Below the pieces are notes generated by a model. That model worked only from the letters and a program-made list of their open reading frames with translations, was not told the origin of the DNA and ran no database searches. 59,583 nt of DNA from Anaerolineae bacterium UTCFX2 (GTDB taxonomy: Bacteria; Chloroflexota; Anaerolineae; Anaerolineales; UBA4823), in contig MWTA01000054.1 of NCBI GenBank assembly GCA_002050125.1, forward strand, positions 1-59,583, in the 5' to 3' direction. Below are positions 22,483 through 30,779 of the stretch, in pieces. Within the stretch, counting starts at the first letter, position 1, and every line of letters starts with the position of its first letter. The position numbers and the translations under genes were made by a program.

Positions 22483-24621
22483 ATGATCCATTTTTCGGCG
22501 CAGGCACGCCGCCGGGCTTATTTGCTGGCATTGCTGGTCGTCAGCGGGCTGCTGGCGCTGATCACTGTGCTTACCCCTCTTTATAGAAGCTCGCTCACGC
22601 CTGTGCCGCGCGAGGGTGAGATTGCCGCGCGCGATTTCCGCGCCCCGCGGACAATCACCTTTATCAGCGAGGTGATGACCAATCAGCGCAAAGAGGCGGC
22701 GGAGCGCAGCATCTCCCCGATCTACACCTCGCCAGACACGCGCGTGGCGCGCCGCCAGCTCGAGCAGCTCCGCGCTGCGCTGGCTTACATTTCCAGCGTG
22801 CGTTCCGACCCGTTCGCCTCGCTAGATCAGAAGATGGGCGATCTGGCAGCCCTGGATGACATCAGCCTGAAGAGCGAGACAGCCGAGGCGATTCTGAGAA
22901 TGGCGGACGCCTACTGGCAGGAAGTTCAGCAGGAAGCGATTGTAGTATTGGAACGGGTGATGAGCAGCGCCATTCGCCCGGAGACCCTGGACAATGCGCG
23001 CAGCCAGGTCCCCGCGCTGGTAACCTTATCGCTCACCGAGGAGCAAGCCGCAGTCGTCGCTGAGTTGGCAGCCGCTTTTGTGGCGCCAAACAGCGAATAT
23101 TCCGAAAGCCTGACCCAGGCTGCGCGTGAACAAGCCAGCCAGGCGGTTGAACCCGTCTCGCGCTCATTTGTGGCGGGTCAGACGATTGCCCTGCAGGGCG
23201 AGGTGCTGGGGGCGGATGATATCGAAGCGTTGCAGCAACTCGGCTTGAGCGAGCCCGAACGTGATCTGGAAGACGTCATCAGCGCGGTCGGTCTGACGCT
23301 GCTGCTCTTGTTCTTCATGGTAATCTATCTGCGGCGCAAACCAGCGTTTCTTTCGATGGAAGTGCGCAGCTTCGCCGTGCTGGCAGCCTTGATGCTGGTC
23401 TTTCTTGTCGCCGGGCGGTCGATTCTGCCGTTCAACGGACCGGCAGGGTATGCATTCCCCCTGGCGTCGTGCAGCCTGGCGATCGCGGCGCTGTTCGGGA
23501 CAGAACTGGGACTGATTACCTCAATCCCGCTGGCGATTCTGGTGGCTTTTGGGCTGCCAAATGCGCAAGAAATGACCTTCTTCTTCCTGATCGGCAGCTT
23601 GTTTGGCGTGCTCGCGCTGGGGCGCGCTCGGCGGGTGATCCGTTTCTTGTGGGCTGGGGCGGCGATCGCGGTTGCCGGAACGATCGTGGTGATCGTTTAC
23701 CAGTTGCCGCTGCCAACCGTGAGCGTGCAAAACCTGGCGGTGTTTAGTATGGCAGCTTTTTTCAACGGCTTGGTCTCAGCTACCATCGCGATTCTGCTGC
23801 ACCTGCTGCTGGCGCCCATGCTGGGGCAAGTCACCCCAATTCAACTGATCGATCTGACCCGCCCGGATCACCCCCTGCTGGGGTTGCTGCTGCGGGAGGC
23901 GCCCGGCACTTACCAGCACAGCTTACAGGTGGCGAACCTGGCTGAACAAGCCGCCGAGCGTATCGGGGTTGATCCGCTGTCGATTCGAGCCGGGGCGCTT
24001 TATCACGATATTGGGAAAACCGTCAACCCGGCTTTCTTTATCGAGAACCAGCCGCCCGGGTTCGAGAACCCGCATAACAGCCTCGAACCGGAGGAAAGCG
24101 CACGGATCATCATCGCGCACGTTACAGACGGAATTGCGCTGGGGCGCAAATACCGGCTGCCGCGCCGCATCCTCAATTTTGTGACCGAACATCATGGCAC
24201 TACCCTGACGCGCTACCAGTACTACAACGCCCTCAAAGCCGCGGGCGATGACGAAAGCCGGGTGGATAAGACGCAGTTCCGTTACCCCGGTCCACGCCCA
24301 CAGAGCCGTGAAACGGCGCTGCTCATGCTGGCAGATGCCTGTGAGGCGCGCGTCCGGGCTGATGGTCCGGTCGACGAAGAAAAACTGCATGAGATCATTA
24401 AAGATGTAATTGCCAGCCGGGTCGCCAGCGGTCAACTGGATGACACCCTTATCTCGCTGCGAGACCTGGATGAGATCGCCAACTCATTCACGGTGACCCT
24501 GCGCGGGATCTATCATCCGCGCATCCATTACCCCAACCAGGAGCTTCCTGCCTCGCACGATGCAATTACCATCCCGCTGGCGCACAAAAGCGACGCGCCC
24601 GCCGACCTAAATCTGCACTGA
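22483..24621 (+). CDS. 7TM-HD phosphodiesterase, PgpH-like
   Basis: 712 residues. One N-terminal helix (about 10-30) is followed by an extracellular 7TMR-HDED domain (about 35-260), seven membrane helices (about 265-455) and a cytoplasmic HD domain. The HD metal motif is visible as HSLQVANLAE, HDIGK (His508, Asp509), IAHVTDG and TEHHGTT. PgpH proteins of this layout hydrolyse cyclic di-AMP. Placement directly before ybeY and a DgkA-type kinase is the classic order in many bacteria (pgpH-ybeY-dgkA), which strengthens the call. Confidence 0.93.
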   Translation: MIHFSAQARRRAYLLALLVVSGLLALITVLTPLYRSSLTPVPREGEIAARDFRAPRTITFISEVMTNQRKEAAERSISPIYTSPDTRVARRQLEQLRAALAYISSVRSDPFASLDQKMGDLAALDDISLKSETAEAILRMADAYWQEVQQEAIVVLERVMSSAIRPETLDNARSQVPALVTLSLTEEQAAVVAELAAAFVAPNSEYSESLTQAAREQASQAVEPVSRSFVAGQTIALQGEVLGADDIEALQQLGLSEPERDLEDVISAVGLTLLLLFFMVIYLRRKPAFLSMEVRSFAVLAALMLVFLVAGRSILPFNGPAGYAFPLASCSLAIAALFGTELGLITSIPLAILVAFGLPNAQEMTFFFLIGSLFGVLALGRARRVIRFLWAGAAIAVAGTIVVIVYQLPLPTVSVQNLAVFSMAAFFNGLVSATIAILLHLLLAPMLGQVTPIQLIDLTRPDHPLLGLLLREAPGTYQHSLQVANLAEQAAERIGVDPLSIRAGALYHDIGKTVNPAFFIENQPPGFENPHNSLEPEESARIIIAHVTDGIALGRKYRLPRRILNFVTEHHGTTLTRYQYYNALKAAGDDESRVDKTQFRYPGPRPQSRETALLMLADACEARVRADGPVDEEKLHEIIKDVIASRVASGQLDDTLISLRDLDEIANSFTVTLRGIYHPRIHYPNQELPASHDAITIPLAHKSDAPADLNLH

Positions 24622-24643
24622 AGCTCAAGGAAGGCGCTCTTTT

Positions 24644-25120
24644 ATGATCCATTATCAAGTTGCCGAAGAGCTCCTCGAGAATGTTGATCCCGCCTGGCAA
24701 GAGGCGCTGCCTCAGGCTGCCGAAGCCGTGCTGGCGGATGTCCACGAAGCGGCGCAAGCCGAAGCGACGCTGGTGTTGACGGATGACGAGGAACTGCGCA
24801 CGCTCGATCTCAATTATTTGGGGATCGATGCCCCTACCGACGTGCTGGCTTTCCCCAGCGGGGAAAAGGACCCCGAAACGGGGAACCTGTACCTGGGGGA
24901 TGTGATTATCTCGCTCGAACGCGCCGCGGCGCAAGCGCAGGCGGGGGGTCATCCATTGAAAGCTGAGCTGCAATTGCTGGTCGTGCACGGAATGCTGCAC
25001 TTGTGCGGTTTTGATCACGCCGATCCGCCGGGCAAGCAGCAGATGTGGGAAAAACAGCGGCACATTTTACGCCGTCTGGGCTGTCCGATCGAGGGACCGG
25101 CGCTCGAGGCTGAAAACTAA
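24644..25120 (+). CDS. ybeY: endoribonuclease YbeY
   Basis: 158 residues. YbeY is a zinc-dependent RNase in 16S rRNA 3'-end maturation and 70S quality control. The metal motif is HGMLHLCGFDH (His115, His119, His125). The preceding TDVLAFPSGE is also conserved. It sits 22 bases after the PgpH-like gene and 20 bases before the DgkA-type gene, in an AAGG-initiated operon. Confidence 0.96.
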   Translation: MIHYQVAEELLENVDPAWQEALPQAAEAVLADVHEAAQAEATLVLTDDEELRTLDLNYLGIDAPTDVLAFPSGEKDPETGNLYLGDVIISLERAAAQAQAGGHPLKAELQLLVVHGMLHLCGFDHADPPGKQQMWEKQRHILRRLGCPIEGPALEAEN

Positions 25121-25140
25121 GGCTTGCCTGAGAGGCTGCG

Positions 25141-25536
25141 ATGATCTCATTTCTCAAGGCGCGCGCCCGGTCGTTCCGCTTTGCGTTCGCAGGCTGGTGG
25201 TTTGTCATCCGGACGCAGCGCAACGCCTGGATCCACCTGACGGTGAGCGTGCTGGTTTTCGCCCTGGGGATCTGGCTGCGGCTGCAGACGCGCGACTGGG
25301 CGTTGATCATCCTTGCCATCGCCCTGGTGTGGACGTCCGAATTTATCAACACTGCGCTTGAAGTGGTGGTGGATCTGGCAAGTCCGCAGCAACACCGGCT
25401 CGCCCAGGTGGGCAAGGATGTCGGGGCGGCGGCGGTGCTCATCGCCGCGGTCAGTTCGGCGCTGATCGGACTGTTGATTTTGGGTCCCCCGCTGTGGAAG
25501 CGGCTTGGAACAATCCTGATGGAACTCTCGAGATGA
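25141..25536 (+). CDS. DgkA-family diacylglycerol/undecaprenol kinase
   Basis: 131 residues, three predicted membrane helices. The family signature EFINTALEVVVDL (about residues 63-75) is present, as is the later Asp/Lys pair in QVGKDVGAAAVL. In Gram-positive-type lineages this family mainly phosphorylates undecaprenol, recycling the cell-wall lipid carrier. The stop lies 7 bases before the endonuclease IV start. Confidence 0.92.
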   Translation: MISFLKARARSFRFAFAGWWFVIRTQRNAWIHLTVSVLVFALGIWLRLQTRDWALIILAIALVWTSEFINTALEVVVDLASPQQHRLAQVGKDVGAAAVLIAAVSSALIGLLILGPPLWKRLGTILMELSR

Positions 25537-25543
25537 GGTGAAC

Positions 25544-26389
25544 ATGGCAGATTTAGCGTTTTCATTCGGCACAGTCGGCTCGCCGCTCTCCACACCCAAA
25601 AAACCGGGTGGAAGCGTGGGGGCGATTTTGCGCCTGCGCGAGCTCGGGCTGGACGCTTTGGAGCTTGGCTGGGTGCGGGCGGTTCGGGTAAGCGGGAGCA
25701 CCTGCGAGGTGATTCGCGCAACTGCCATGCAGAACGAGGTGCGGATCAGCGTGCACGCGCCATACTTCATCAATCTGAACGCTGACGATGATGAGTGGCC
25801 AAAATCGCGCCAGCGGTTGATGGATGCCGCCCATTTTGGCAATTTGGCGGGTGCCAGCGACATCATCTTTCATCCCGGATCTTATTTTGGGCGCCCACCC
25901 GAGCAGGTACTGCCACTGGCGATCGAGCGCCTGAGAGGCTGCGTGCGGGAACTGCGTCAGGCTGATAATCCGGTCACGCTGCGCCCCGAAACGATGGGCA
26001 AGTCCGCCATGATCGGTTCGGTGCAGGATTTGCTCAGGATGAGCCAGGAGATCGAGGGGGTCGAGCCGTGCCTGGACTTCGCCCACCTGCACGCCCGACC
26101 TGGAGACGGTTCGATGAACAGCTACGCTGAATGGGTCGGCGTGCTCGAAGAATACCGCGCGGCGCTTGGCGAAGCGGCGCTGCGCCGGCTGCACATTCAC
26201 CTTTCGGGGATCGAATACGGGCCCAAGGGGGAAAAAGAGCACCTGCGCGTGGAGGAGGCGGATCTGGACTTCAACGCGCTGTTTCGGGCGCTCAAAGCGT
26301 TTGGCTGCCAGGGTCGCATCCTGTGCGAGAGTCCGATCATGGAAGACGACGCGCTGGTGCTGAAGCGCATATGGGAAGAAGTGAGCTAA
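25544..26389 (+). CDS. nfo: deoxyribonuclease IV (AP endonuclease)
   Basis: 281 residues from ATG 25544, which follows a GAGGTG site; a GTG two codons earlier is less likely. This TIM-barrel enzyme cleaves DNA at abasic sites using three zinc ions. Zinc ligands are visible: His in SVHAPYFINL, His in IFHPGSY, Glu in RPETMGK, Asp and His in CLDFAHLHAR, His in HIHLSG, Glu in LCESP. It is the last gene of the pgpH-ybeY-dgkA run and faces a convergent gene. Confidence 0.92.
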   Translation: MADLAFSFGTVGSPLSTPKKPGGSVGAILRLRELGLDALELGWVRAVRVSGSTCEVIRATAMQNEVRISVHAPYFINLNADDDEWPKSRQRLMDAAHFGNLAGASDIIFHPGSYFGRPPEQVLPLAIERLRGCVRELRQADNPVTLRPETMGKSAMIGSVQDLLRMSQEIEGVEPCLDFAHLHARPGDGSMNSYAEWVGVLEEYRAALGEAALRRLHIHLSGIEYGPKGEKEHLRVEEADLDFNALFRALKAFGCQGRILCESPIMEDDALVLKRIWEEVS

Positions 26390-26427
26390 AAGGACAGCGT
26401 TTGCCCGGCGGCGTACGCCTCAGCCAG

Positions 26428-27180
26428 TTACTTGCGCACCTGGACAAAGTCAATGATGATGAGGTTCTGGTCGCAGTTGTCGTAAGTATCAAAAAAGACT
26501 TTGTCGGAAAGCGGACCGCCAGCCTGGCTGATCAACTGAACCCAGAGCTGGCCACGCGAAGGCACCGGGCGGTCAGCCAGTTGAAATTCGTAACCCGAGC
26601 GACCGTAGTTCAGCGCCAAGCCTGTTAAGCTGAACACATCCTCTGCAACGCTGATGCCCGGGGCGCGGCCGCCCAGGCGGACGATCAGCCCGATCACCGG
26701 GGCGTTGCTCAGATCCACCACCTGACCGCCGACGCCCATCCACTCACAACCTAACTCTGGATGATAGATGTTCGGGATGGCTTTGGGGTTGCCCTGGCGC
26801 ACGACAAATGGATAGCCCTCGGGCGGCGGCGTGGGGGTTTCGGTGGGCGTCGCGGTCAGCGTGACCGGGGTGGGGGTGGGTGGCAGCGTCGAACTGGGCT
26901 GGATGGTTTCGGTCAGCGTCGGTTCTAACGTGTTGGTCGGCGTCCAGGACGCGGGCAGGGTGAAGATCACGTTGGTCGGCGTCTCGGTGGGGAGAGCCGC
27001 CAGTGCGGGAAGCGTGGGTGGGGGAAAGGGATTGAGCGGCGAATCTGGATTGATGAAAATGGCTAGAAAGACGCCCGCCACGCAAACCACGCACAGCAGC
27101 GTCAATATGGTCAAACAGCCGAAAACGATTGTAGAGAGGTTACGCCGGGGGGGTTCAGTATCATAAGAATAGGCATTCAT
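26428..27180 (-). CDS. membrane-anchored Thr/Pro-rich protein, function unknown
   Basis: 250 residues from ATG 27180 (AGGA site 5 bases upstream). One membrane helix (about 18-45) is followed by a Thr/Pro-rich stalk (about 50-120) and a beta-rich extracellular domain (about 125-250) with two Cys (LGCEWMG and NCDQ) that may form a disulfide. I do not recognise the domain. Its closing region VFFDTYDNCDQNLIIIDFVQ resembles carbohydrate-binding or Ig-like folds only in general character. It lies 63 bases downstream of the parvulin gene on the same strand. Confidence 0.7.
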   Translation of the reverse strand: MNAYSYDTEPPRRNLSTIVFGCLTILTLLCVVCVAGVFLAIFINPDSPLNPFPPPTLPALAALPTETPTNVIFTLPASWTPTNTLEPTLTETIQPSSTLPPTPTPVTLTATPTETPTPPPEGYPFVVRQGNPKAIPNIYHPELGCEWMGVGGQVVDLSNAPVIGLIVRLGGRAPGISVAEDVFSLTGLALNYGRSGYEFQLADRPVPSRGQLWVQLISQAGGPLSDKVFFDTYDNCDQNLIIIDFVQVRK

Positions 27181-27243
27181 AATATCCTGTACCAATCTTG
27201 AGCAGGAACGCCAGCCGTTTTTGTACGGGCGATGCGCCGCTGC

Positions 27244-28173
27244 TCATGGCAAAAGAACCTCGATCTCAGCCGTCTGACGGTTCTGCGCCAGCCAATCCGC
27301 GACAGCTTTAGCCTGCAGTGCAAGCAGCGCGTCTGGCGCGAGAGCCCGGGCTGAATCGCGCTCGAGGAGCTGCAAAATGTGGAAGCCAGCCGGCGTCTCG
27401 ATAATTGGGCTGTACGCCTCGAGGTCAAGATTGAATGCGGCTTCCTCGATTTGCGGGTGGGGCAGGTAGCCGCGCGGAAACCATCCCAGGTCGCCGCCCG
27501 TGACCGGGTCGTACTGCAAAGCCAGGTTGCGGAATGAGTTGCCCGATTCAAGCAGCCGGTAGACTTCGTTTGCCTGGTCCGCCTCATAAAGAAGGATCTG
27601 GCGGACATGGACCTGTTCGGCGGTTGTGGGCACCTGTGCAGCAATCCGATCACGCATCCAGGCAGCCTGGATGGAACGGCGCAAAGCCAAACGGAAGGTC
27701 TGATCATCATATTTGAAGCCGATGTACCAATCTTGCAACGCCTGTTCGCTTCCAAGCTGTTCAACCATGCGCGCGATGTGCTCTTCGATAAGCGCATCAT
27801 CGGCTGTAAAGCCCTGCTTGACCGCCGCCTCAGCGAGCAGAGCCTGGTCGATCAGGTCTTGCAGCACTGTTTCTGCGTCTTGCGGTGCAAGTTCCGTACC
27901 CCTGGCAGCCTGAGCCATCGCCAACTCGGCTTCGTACTCTGCCAGGCTGATCGGGTACCTGGCAGCGCGCGCCGCCAGAGGCGGGCTGGTCGGGGCGGGG
28001 GTTGGGCTGACCTCCAGCGAGGGCGTCGTGACCGATTGGGTCGGGGTGGAGCCTGGCAGGGGTGGCGTCAGGGTTGCTGCAGCGGGGCGATCTGGACGGC
28101 AGCCTGCCACGACCATTGCTAGCAGCCCGCCAGATAGGATGACGGCGATGGTAAATTGAGTACGTTTAGACAT
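27244..28173 (-). CDS. parvulin-type peptidylprolyl isomerase lipoprotein (PrsA/SurA-like)
   Basis: 309 residues from ATG 28173. The signal peptide ends in a lipobox, AMVVAGC, so it is lipid-anchored. After a Pro/Thr stalk there is a helical SurA_N-like region (about 70-180) and a PpiC domain (about 185-285) with VRQILL, GGDLGWFPRG and GFHILQL. Such proteins help secreted proteins fold. The upstream in-frame codons (to 28311) lack a ribosome site and would bury the signal peptide. Confidence 0.9.
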   Translation of the reverse strand: MSKRTQFTIAVILSGGLLAMVVAGCRPDRPAAATLTPPLPGSTPTQSVTTPSLEVSPTPAPTSPPLAARAARYPISLAEYEAELAMAQAARGTELAPQDAETVLQDLIDQALLAEAAVKQGFTADDALIEEHIARMVEQLGSEQALQDWYIGFKYDDQTFRLALRRSIQAAWMRDRIAAQVPTTAEQVHVRQILLYEADQANEVYRLLESGNSFRNLALQYDPVTGGDLGWFPRGYLPHPQIEEAAFNLDLEAYSPIIETPAGFHILQLLERDSARALAPDALLALQAKAVADWLAQNRQTAEIEVLLP

Positions 28174-28262
28174 GTGAAAAGCACCTGTCTTCAAGACCGG
28201 GATTATAAGGTGAAAGGGGGAATCGTGCAATGAGGCATAGGTTCGACGCGCTTCTTTATGGC

Positions 28263-28290
28263 TTGACACCTGTTCCGGCTCAGGTATAAT
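28263..28290 (+). promoter_or_regulatory. consensus sigma70 promoter for serS
   Basis: Perfect TTGACA (28263-28268) and perfect TATAAT (28285-28290) are separated by 16 bases. Transcription should begin near 28297, just upstream of the T-box leader. Confidence 0.85.
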
Positions 28291-28296
28291 CCCAAC

Positions 28297-28590
28297 ATTC
28301 GAAATTTGCAAAGTTTGCGTGGAGACAAGTAACCCGTCCGGTCTTCCAGAGAGCCGCCGGCAGTGCGAGGCGGCAGGTCAGCGAGGCGAAGTCCACTCCA
28401 CCAGCCCGTTTTGGGCTAAGCGCGCCCGCAGGGATCCGCCGGATCGTAAGGGCGCCGGGTTCGCCCGTTAGCGCGAGCGCGAGGCTGTCCAGGCGGCGAG
28501 TCCCTTTCAACCGCCGTGCTGGAGCGGCAAATGCAGGTGGCACCACGAGCGCCCCCTCGTCCTGCGGGAACCGGGGCGATTTCTTTTTTA
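28297..28590 (+). promoter_or_regulatory. T-box leader (serine) upstream of serS
   Basis: The 300-base gap is a T-box riboswitch. Stem I is closed by GGAG (28321-28324) and CTCC (28396-28399). Its specifier loop has the conserved AGTA (28328-28331) and GAA (28388-28390), then the codon TCC (28392-28394) for serine. The T-box sequence AGGTGGCACC includes TGGC (28538-28541), which pairs with GCCA at the end of uncharged tRNA-Ser (discriminator G). A terminator hairpin, CGCCCC (28550-28555) with GGGGCG (28573-28578), and a T run follow. Uncharged tRNA-Ser should favour the antiterminator and raise serS expression. Confidence 0.9.
28550..28590 (+). terminator. regulated T-box terminator
   Basis: CGCCCC/GGGGCG stem with a 17-base loop followed by TTTCTTTTTT. 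Its 5' arm lies right after the T-box sequence, so antiterminator and terminator compete. Confidence 0.8.
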
Positions 28591-28602
28591 TGGAGGCGCT
28601 GA

Positions 28603-29877
28603 ATGATCGACATCAATATTATCCGCGAGCAGCCCGAATTGGTCCGCAAATCGCTGGCGGACCGCCAGATGGACAGCGGATCGGTGGACGAGATCCTGCG
28701 GTTGGATGAACAGCGGCGGGAACTGATCCAGAAGGTGGAAGCGCTCAAAGCCGAGCGCAACGCGGCCTCTAAGGAGATCGGGCGGCTGAAAGACTCCGGC
28801 GAGCGCCAGGCGAAGATCGAAGCGATGAAGGCGGTCGGCGACCAGATTGGGGCGCTGGACGAAAGCCTGCGGCAGGTGGAGCAGGCGCTGGAAGCGGTGC
28901 AGGCGACGATCCCCAACCTGCCGGACGCTCGTGTGCCTTATGGGGCGGATGATTCTGAAAACCTGGTCATCCGCCAACAGGGGCAGATCCCGCAGTTCGA
29001 TTTCGAACCCAAGCCACACTGGGAGTTGGGGACCGAGTTGGGGATCATCGACTTCGAGCGCGGCGTCAAGATCACCGGATCGCGCTTCTATGTGCTGAGC
29101 GGAGCGGGCGCGCGCTTGCAGCGGTCGCTGATCGCCTTCATGCTCGACCTGCACAGCCGCCAGGGTTACACCGAAAAATATCCGCCTTTTATGGTGAGAG
29201 AAAAGACCCTGTTCGGGGCGGGGCAGCTTCCGAAGTTCGCTGACAATCTGTACCGCGATTACGAAGAGGATCTATGGATGGTTCCGACCGCCGAAGTGCC
29301 GCTGACCGGACTGCACATGGACGAGATCCTGGAGGAGAGCCACCTGCCGCGGCTCTACACGGCGTACACGCCCTGCTTCCGCCGCGAGAAGATGAGCGCC
29401 GGACGGGACGTGCGCGGGATCAAACGCGGTCACCAGTTCGACAAAGTGGAAATGTACATCTACTGCAAGCCGGACGAATCGGAGGCGATGCTGGGAAAAA
29501 TGACCGCCGACGCCGAGGAGACCTGCCGGCTGCTGGGGTTCACGTACCGGGTCAAGCAGCTTTGTACGGGGGATTTGGGGTTCGGCTCGGCGATCACTTA
29601 CGATATCGAGGTATGGGCGGCAGGCTGTCAGGAATGGCTGGAGGTCTCGTCGGTTTCGAACGTGACGGATTTCCAGGCGCGGCGGGCGAACATCAAGTAC
29701 CGCCCGGCGGACGGCGGGCGGGTGCGCTTCCCACACACGCTCAACGGTTCGGGGCTGGGGATGCCGCGCACGCTGATCGCGGTGCTGGAGAACAACCAGC
29801 GGGCGGACGGCTCGGTGGCGGTGCCGCCGGCGCTGAGCCCCTGGATGGGCGGGATCGAGGTGATCCGCCCGGAATAG
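28603..29877 (+). CDS. serS: seryl-tRNA synthetase
   Basis: 424 residues, full length. The N-terminal coiled-coil arm (about 30-100) that binds the long variable arm of tRNA-Ser is followed by the class II catalytic core: motif 1 near [10 protein letters not shown], motif 2 [14 protein letters not shown] and motif 3 [17 protein letters not shown]. The GGAGG site lies 8 bases before the ATG. Expression is controlled by the T-box leader. Confidence 0.97.
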   Translation: MIDINIIREQPELVRKSLADRQMDSGSVDEILRLDEQRRELIQKVEALKAERNAASKEIGRLKDSGERQAKIEAMKAVGDQIGALDESLRQVEQALEAVQATIPNLPDARVPYGADDSENLVIRQQGQIPQFDFEPKPHWELGTELGIIDFERGVKITGSRFYVLSGAGARLQRSLIAFMLDLHSRQGYTEKYPPFMVREKTLFGAGQLPKFADNLYRDYEEDLWMVPTAEVPLTGLHMDEILEESHLPRLYTAYTPCFRREKMSAGRDVRGIKRGHQFDKVEMYIYCKPDESEAMLGKMTADAEETCRLLGFTYRVKQLCTGDLGFGSAITYDIEVWAAGCQEWLEVSSVSNVTDFQARRANIKYRPADGGRVRFPHTLNGSGLGMPRTLIAVLENNQRADGSVAVPPALSPWMGGIEVIRPE

Positions 29878-29916
29878 CGCTTCCGGCGGATAAGCGATGA
29901 TCCAGGAAGCGGAGCG

Positions 29917-30411
29917 ATGGACCTGTCAACTGCGGCGATCCTGTGGGTGACGCTGTTCTTCATGCTGTTGGGGCTGCTGACGCTGGTGATCCCGGTCTTG
30001 CCCGGGCTGGTGATCATGTGGCTGGCAGCGCTCGCATATGGGATTGTCCACGGGTTCGGTTCGCTCGGGATCATCCTGATGGTGATTATCACGATCCTGG
30101 CGGTTGCCGGCTCGCTGGTGGACAACCTGTTTATGGGGGTGGGGGCGCGCAGCGGCGGAGCTTCGTGGAGCACAATCTTGGTGGCGCTGCTGGCTGGGCT
30201 GGTTGGAACGGTTGCATTTCCCCCGTTCGGAGGGTTTATCGCCGCGCCGTTAGCGGTGCTGCTGATCGAATATTTTCGGCTGCGCGATCTGGGCAAAGCC
30301 TGGGCGGCGCTGCGCGGCTTAGCAACCGGTTTTGGGGCGGCGATTGTGGTGCGCTTTCTAATCGGGCTGATGATCCTGAGCCTGTGGGCTTTTTGGGTCT
30401 GGCGGGGCTGA
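29917..30411 (+). CDS. DUF456-family membrane protein
   Basis: 164 residues with four or five membrane helices. Gly-rich hydrophobic stretches such as GVGARSGGASWS and FPPFGGFIAAP match the DUF456 family, whose function is unknown. It starts 39 bases after serS and may share its transcript. The start is ATG 29917 after a GAAGCGGAG site. Confidence 0.82.
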   Translation: MDLSTAAILWVTLFFMLLGLLTLVIPVLPGLVIMWLAALAYGIVHGFGSLGIILMVIITILAVAGSLVDNLFMGVGARSGGASWSTILVALLAGLVGTVAFPPFGGFIAAPLAVLLIEYFRLRDLGKAWAALRGLATGFGAAIVVRFLIGLMILSLWAFWVWRG

Positions 30412-30502
30412 GCTGTTAAGAGGGCTGTTCCGACCCTAAGCTGTTCCAGGCTTTCATCAAGTTAACGTTCAGGCAGAATGGATTCTCCCCCAAAGGCGGC
30501 GG

Positions 30503-30718
30503 CTATTTGGGCGGCGGGATGGGCAGGTCCTCTTTGCGGACGGCTACCCATTTGTCGCCCTCATCGATCAGCATGACCGGGATTTCGTCGCGGATGGGGT
30601 ACTTGCGGTCGCAGTCCTGGCAGATCAGCCAGGTCTCTTTATAAAACTCGAGCAAGCCGTCTTTTTCGCGCACACAGGCGGGGCAACGCAGAATTTCTAG
30701 CAGATCTTGGCTGACCAT
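30503..30718 (-). CDS. Trm112-family zinc-ribbon protein
   Basis: 71 residues with the two cysteine knuckles CPACV (about 12-15) and CQDCDRKYPI (about 33-42), then the typical RDEIPVMLIDE. Bacterial Trm112/YcaR proteins are small, and some activate methyltransferases. The ATG has an AGGAGA site. It lies downstream of the VanW gene on the opposite side of a 60-base gap and is transcribed in the same direction. Confidence 0.9.
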   Translation of the reverse strand: MVSQDLLEILRCPACVREKDGLLEFYKETWLICQDCDRKYPIRDEIPVMLIDEGDKWVAVRKEDLPIPPPK

Positions 30719-30779
30719 GGTCTCTCCTGAAATTGTAAGTGAGCTTTCGGGGCTGATTATAACCCAGCGCCGCGCAGGT

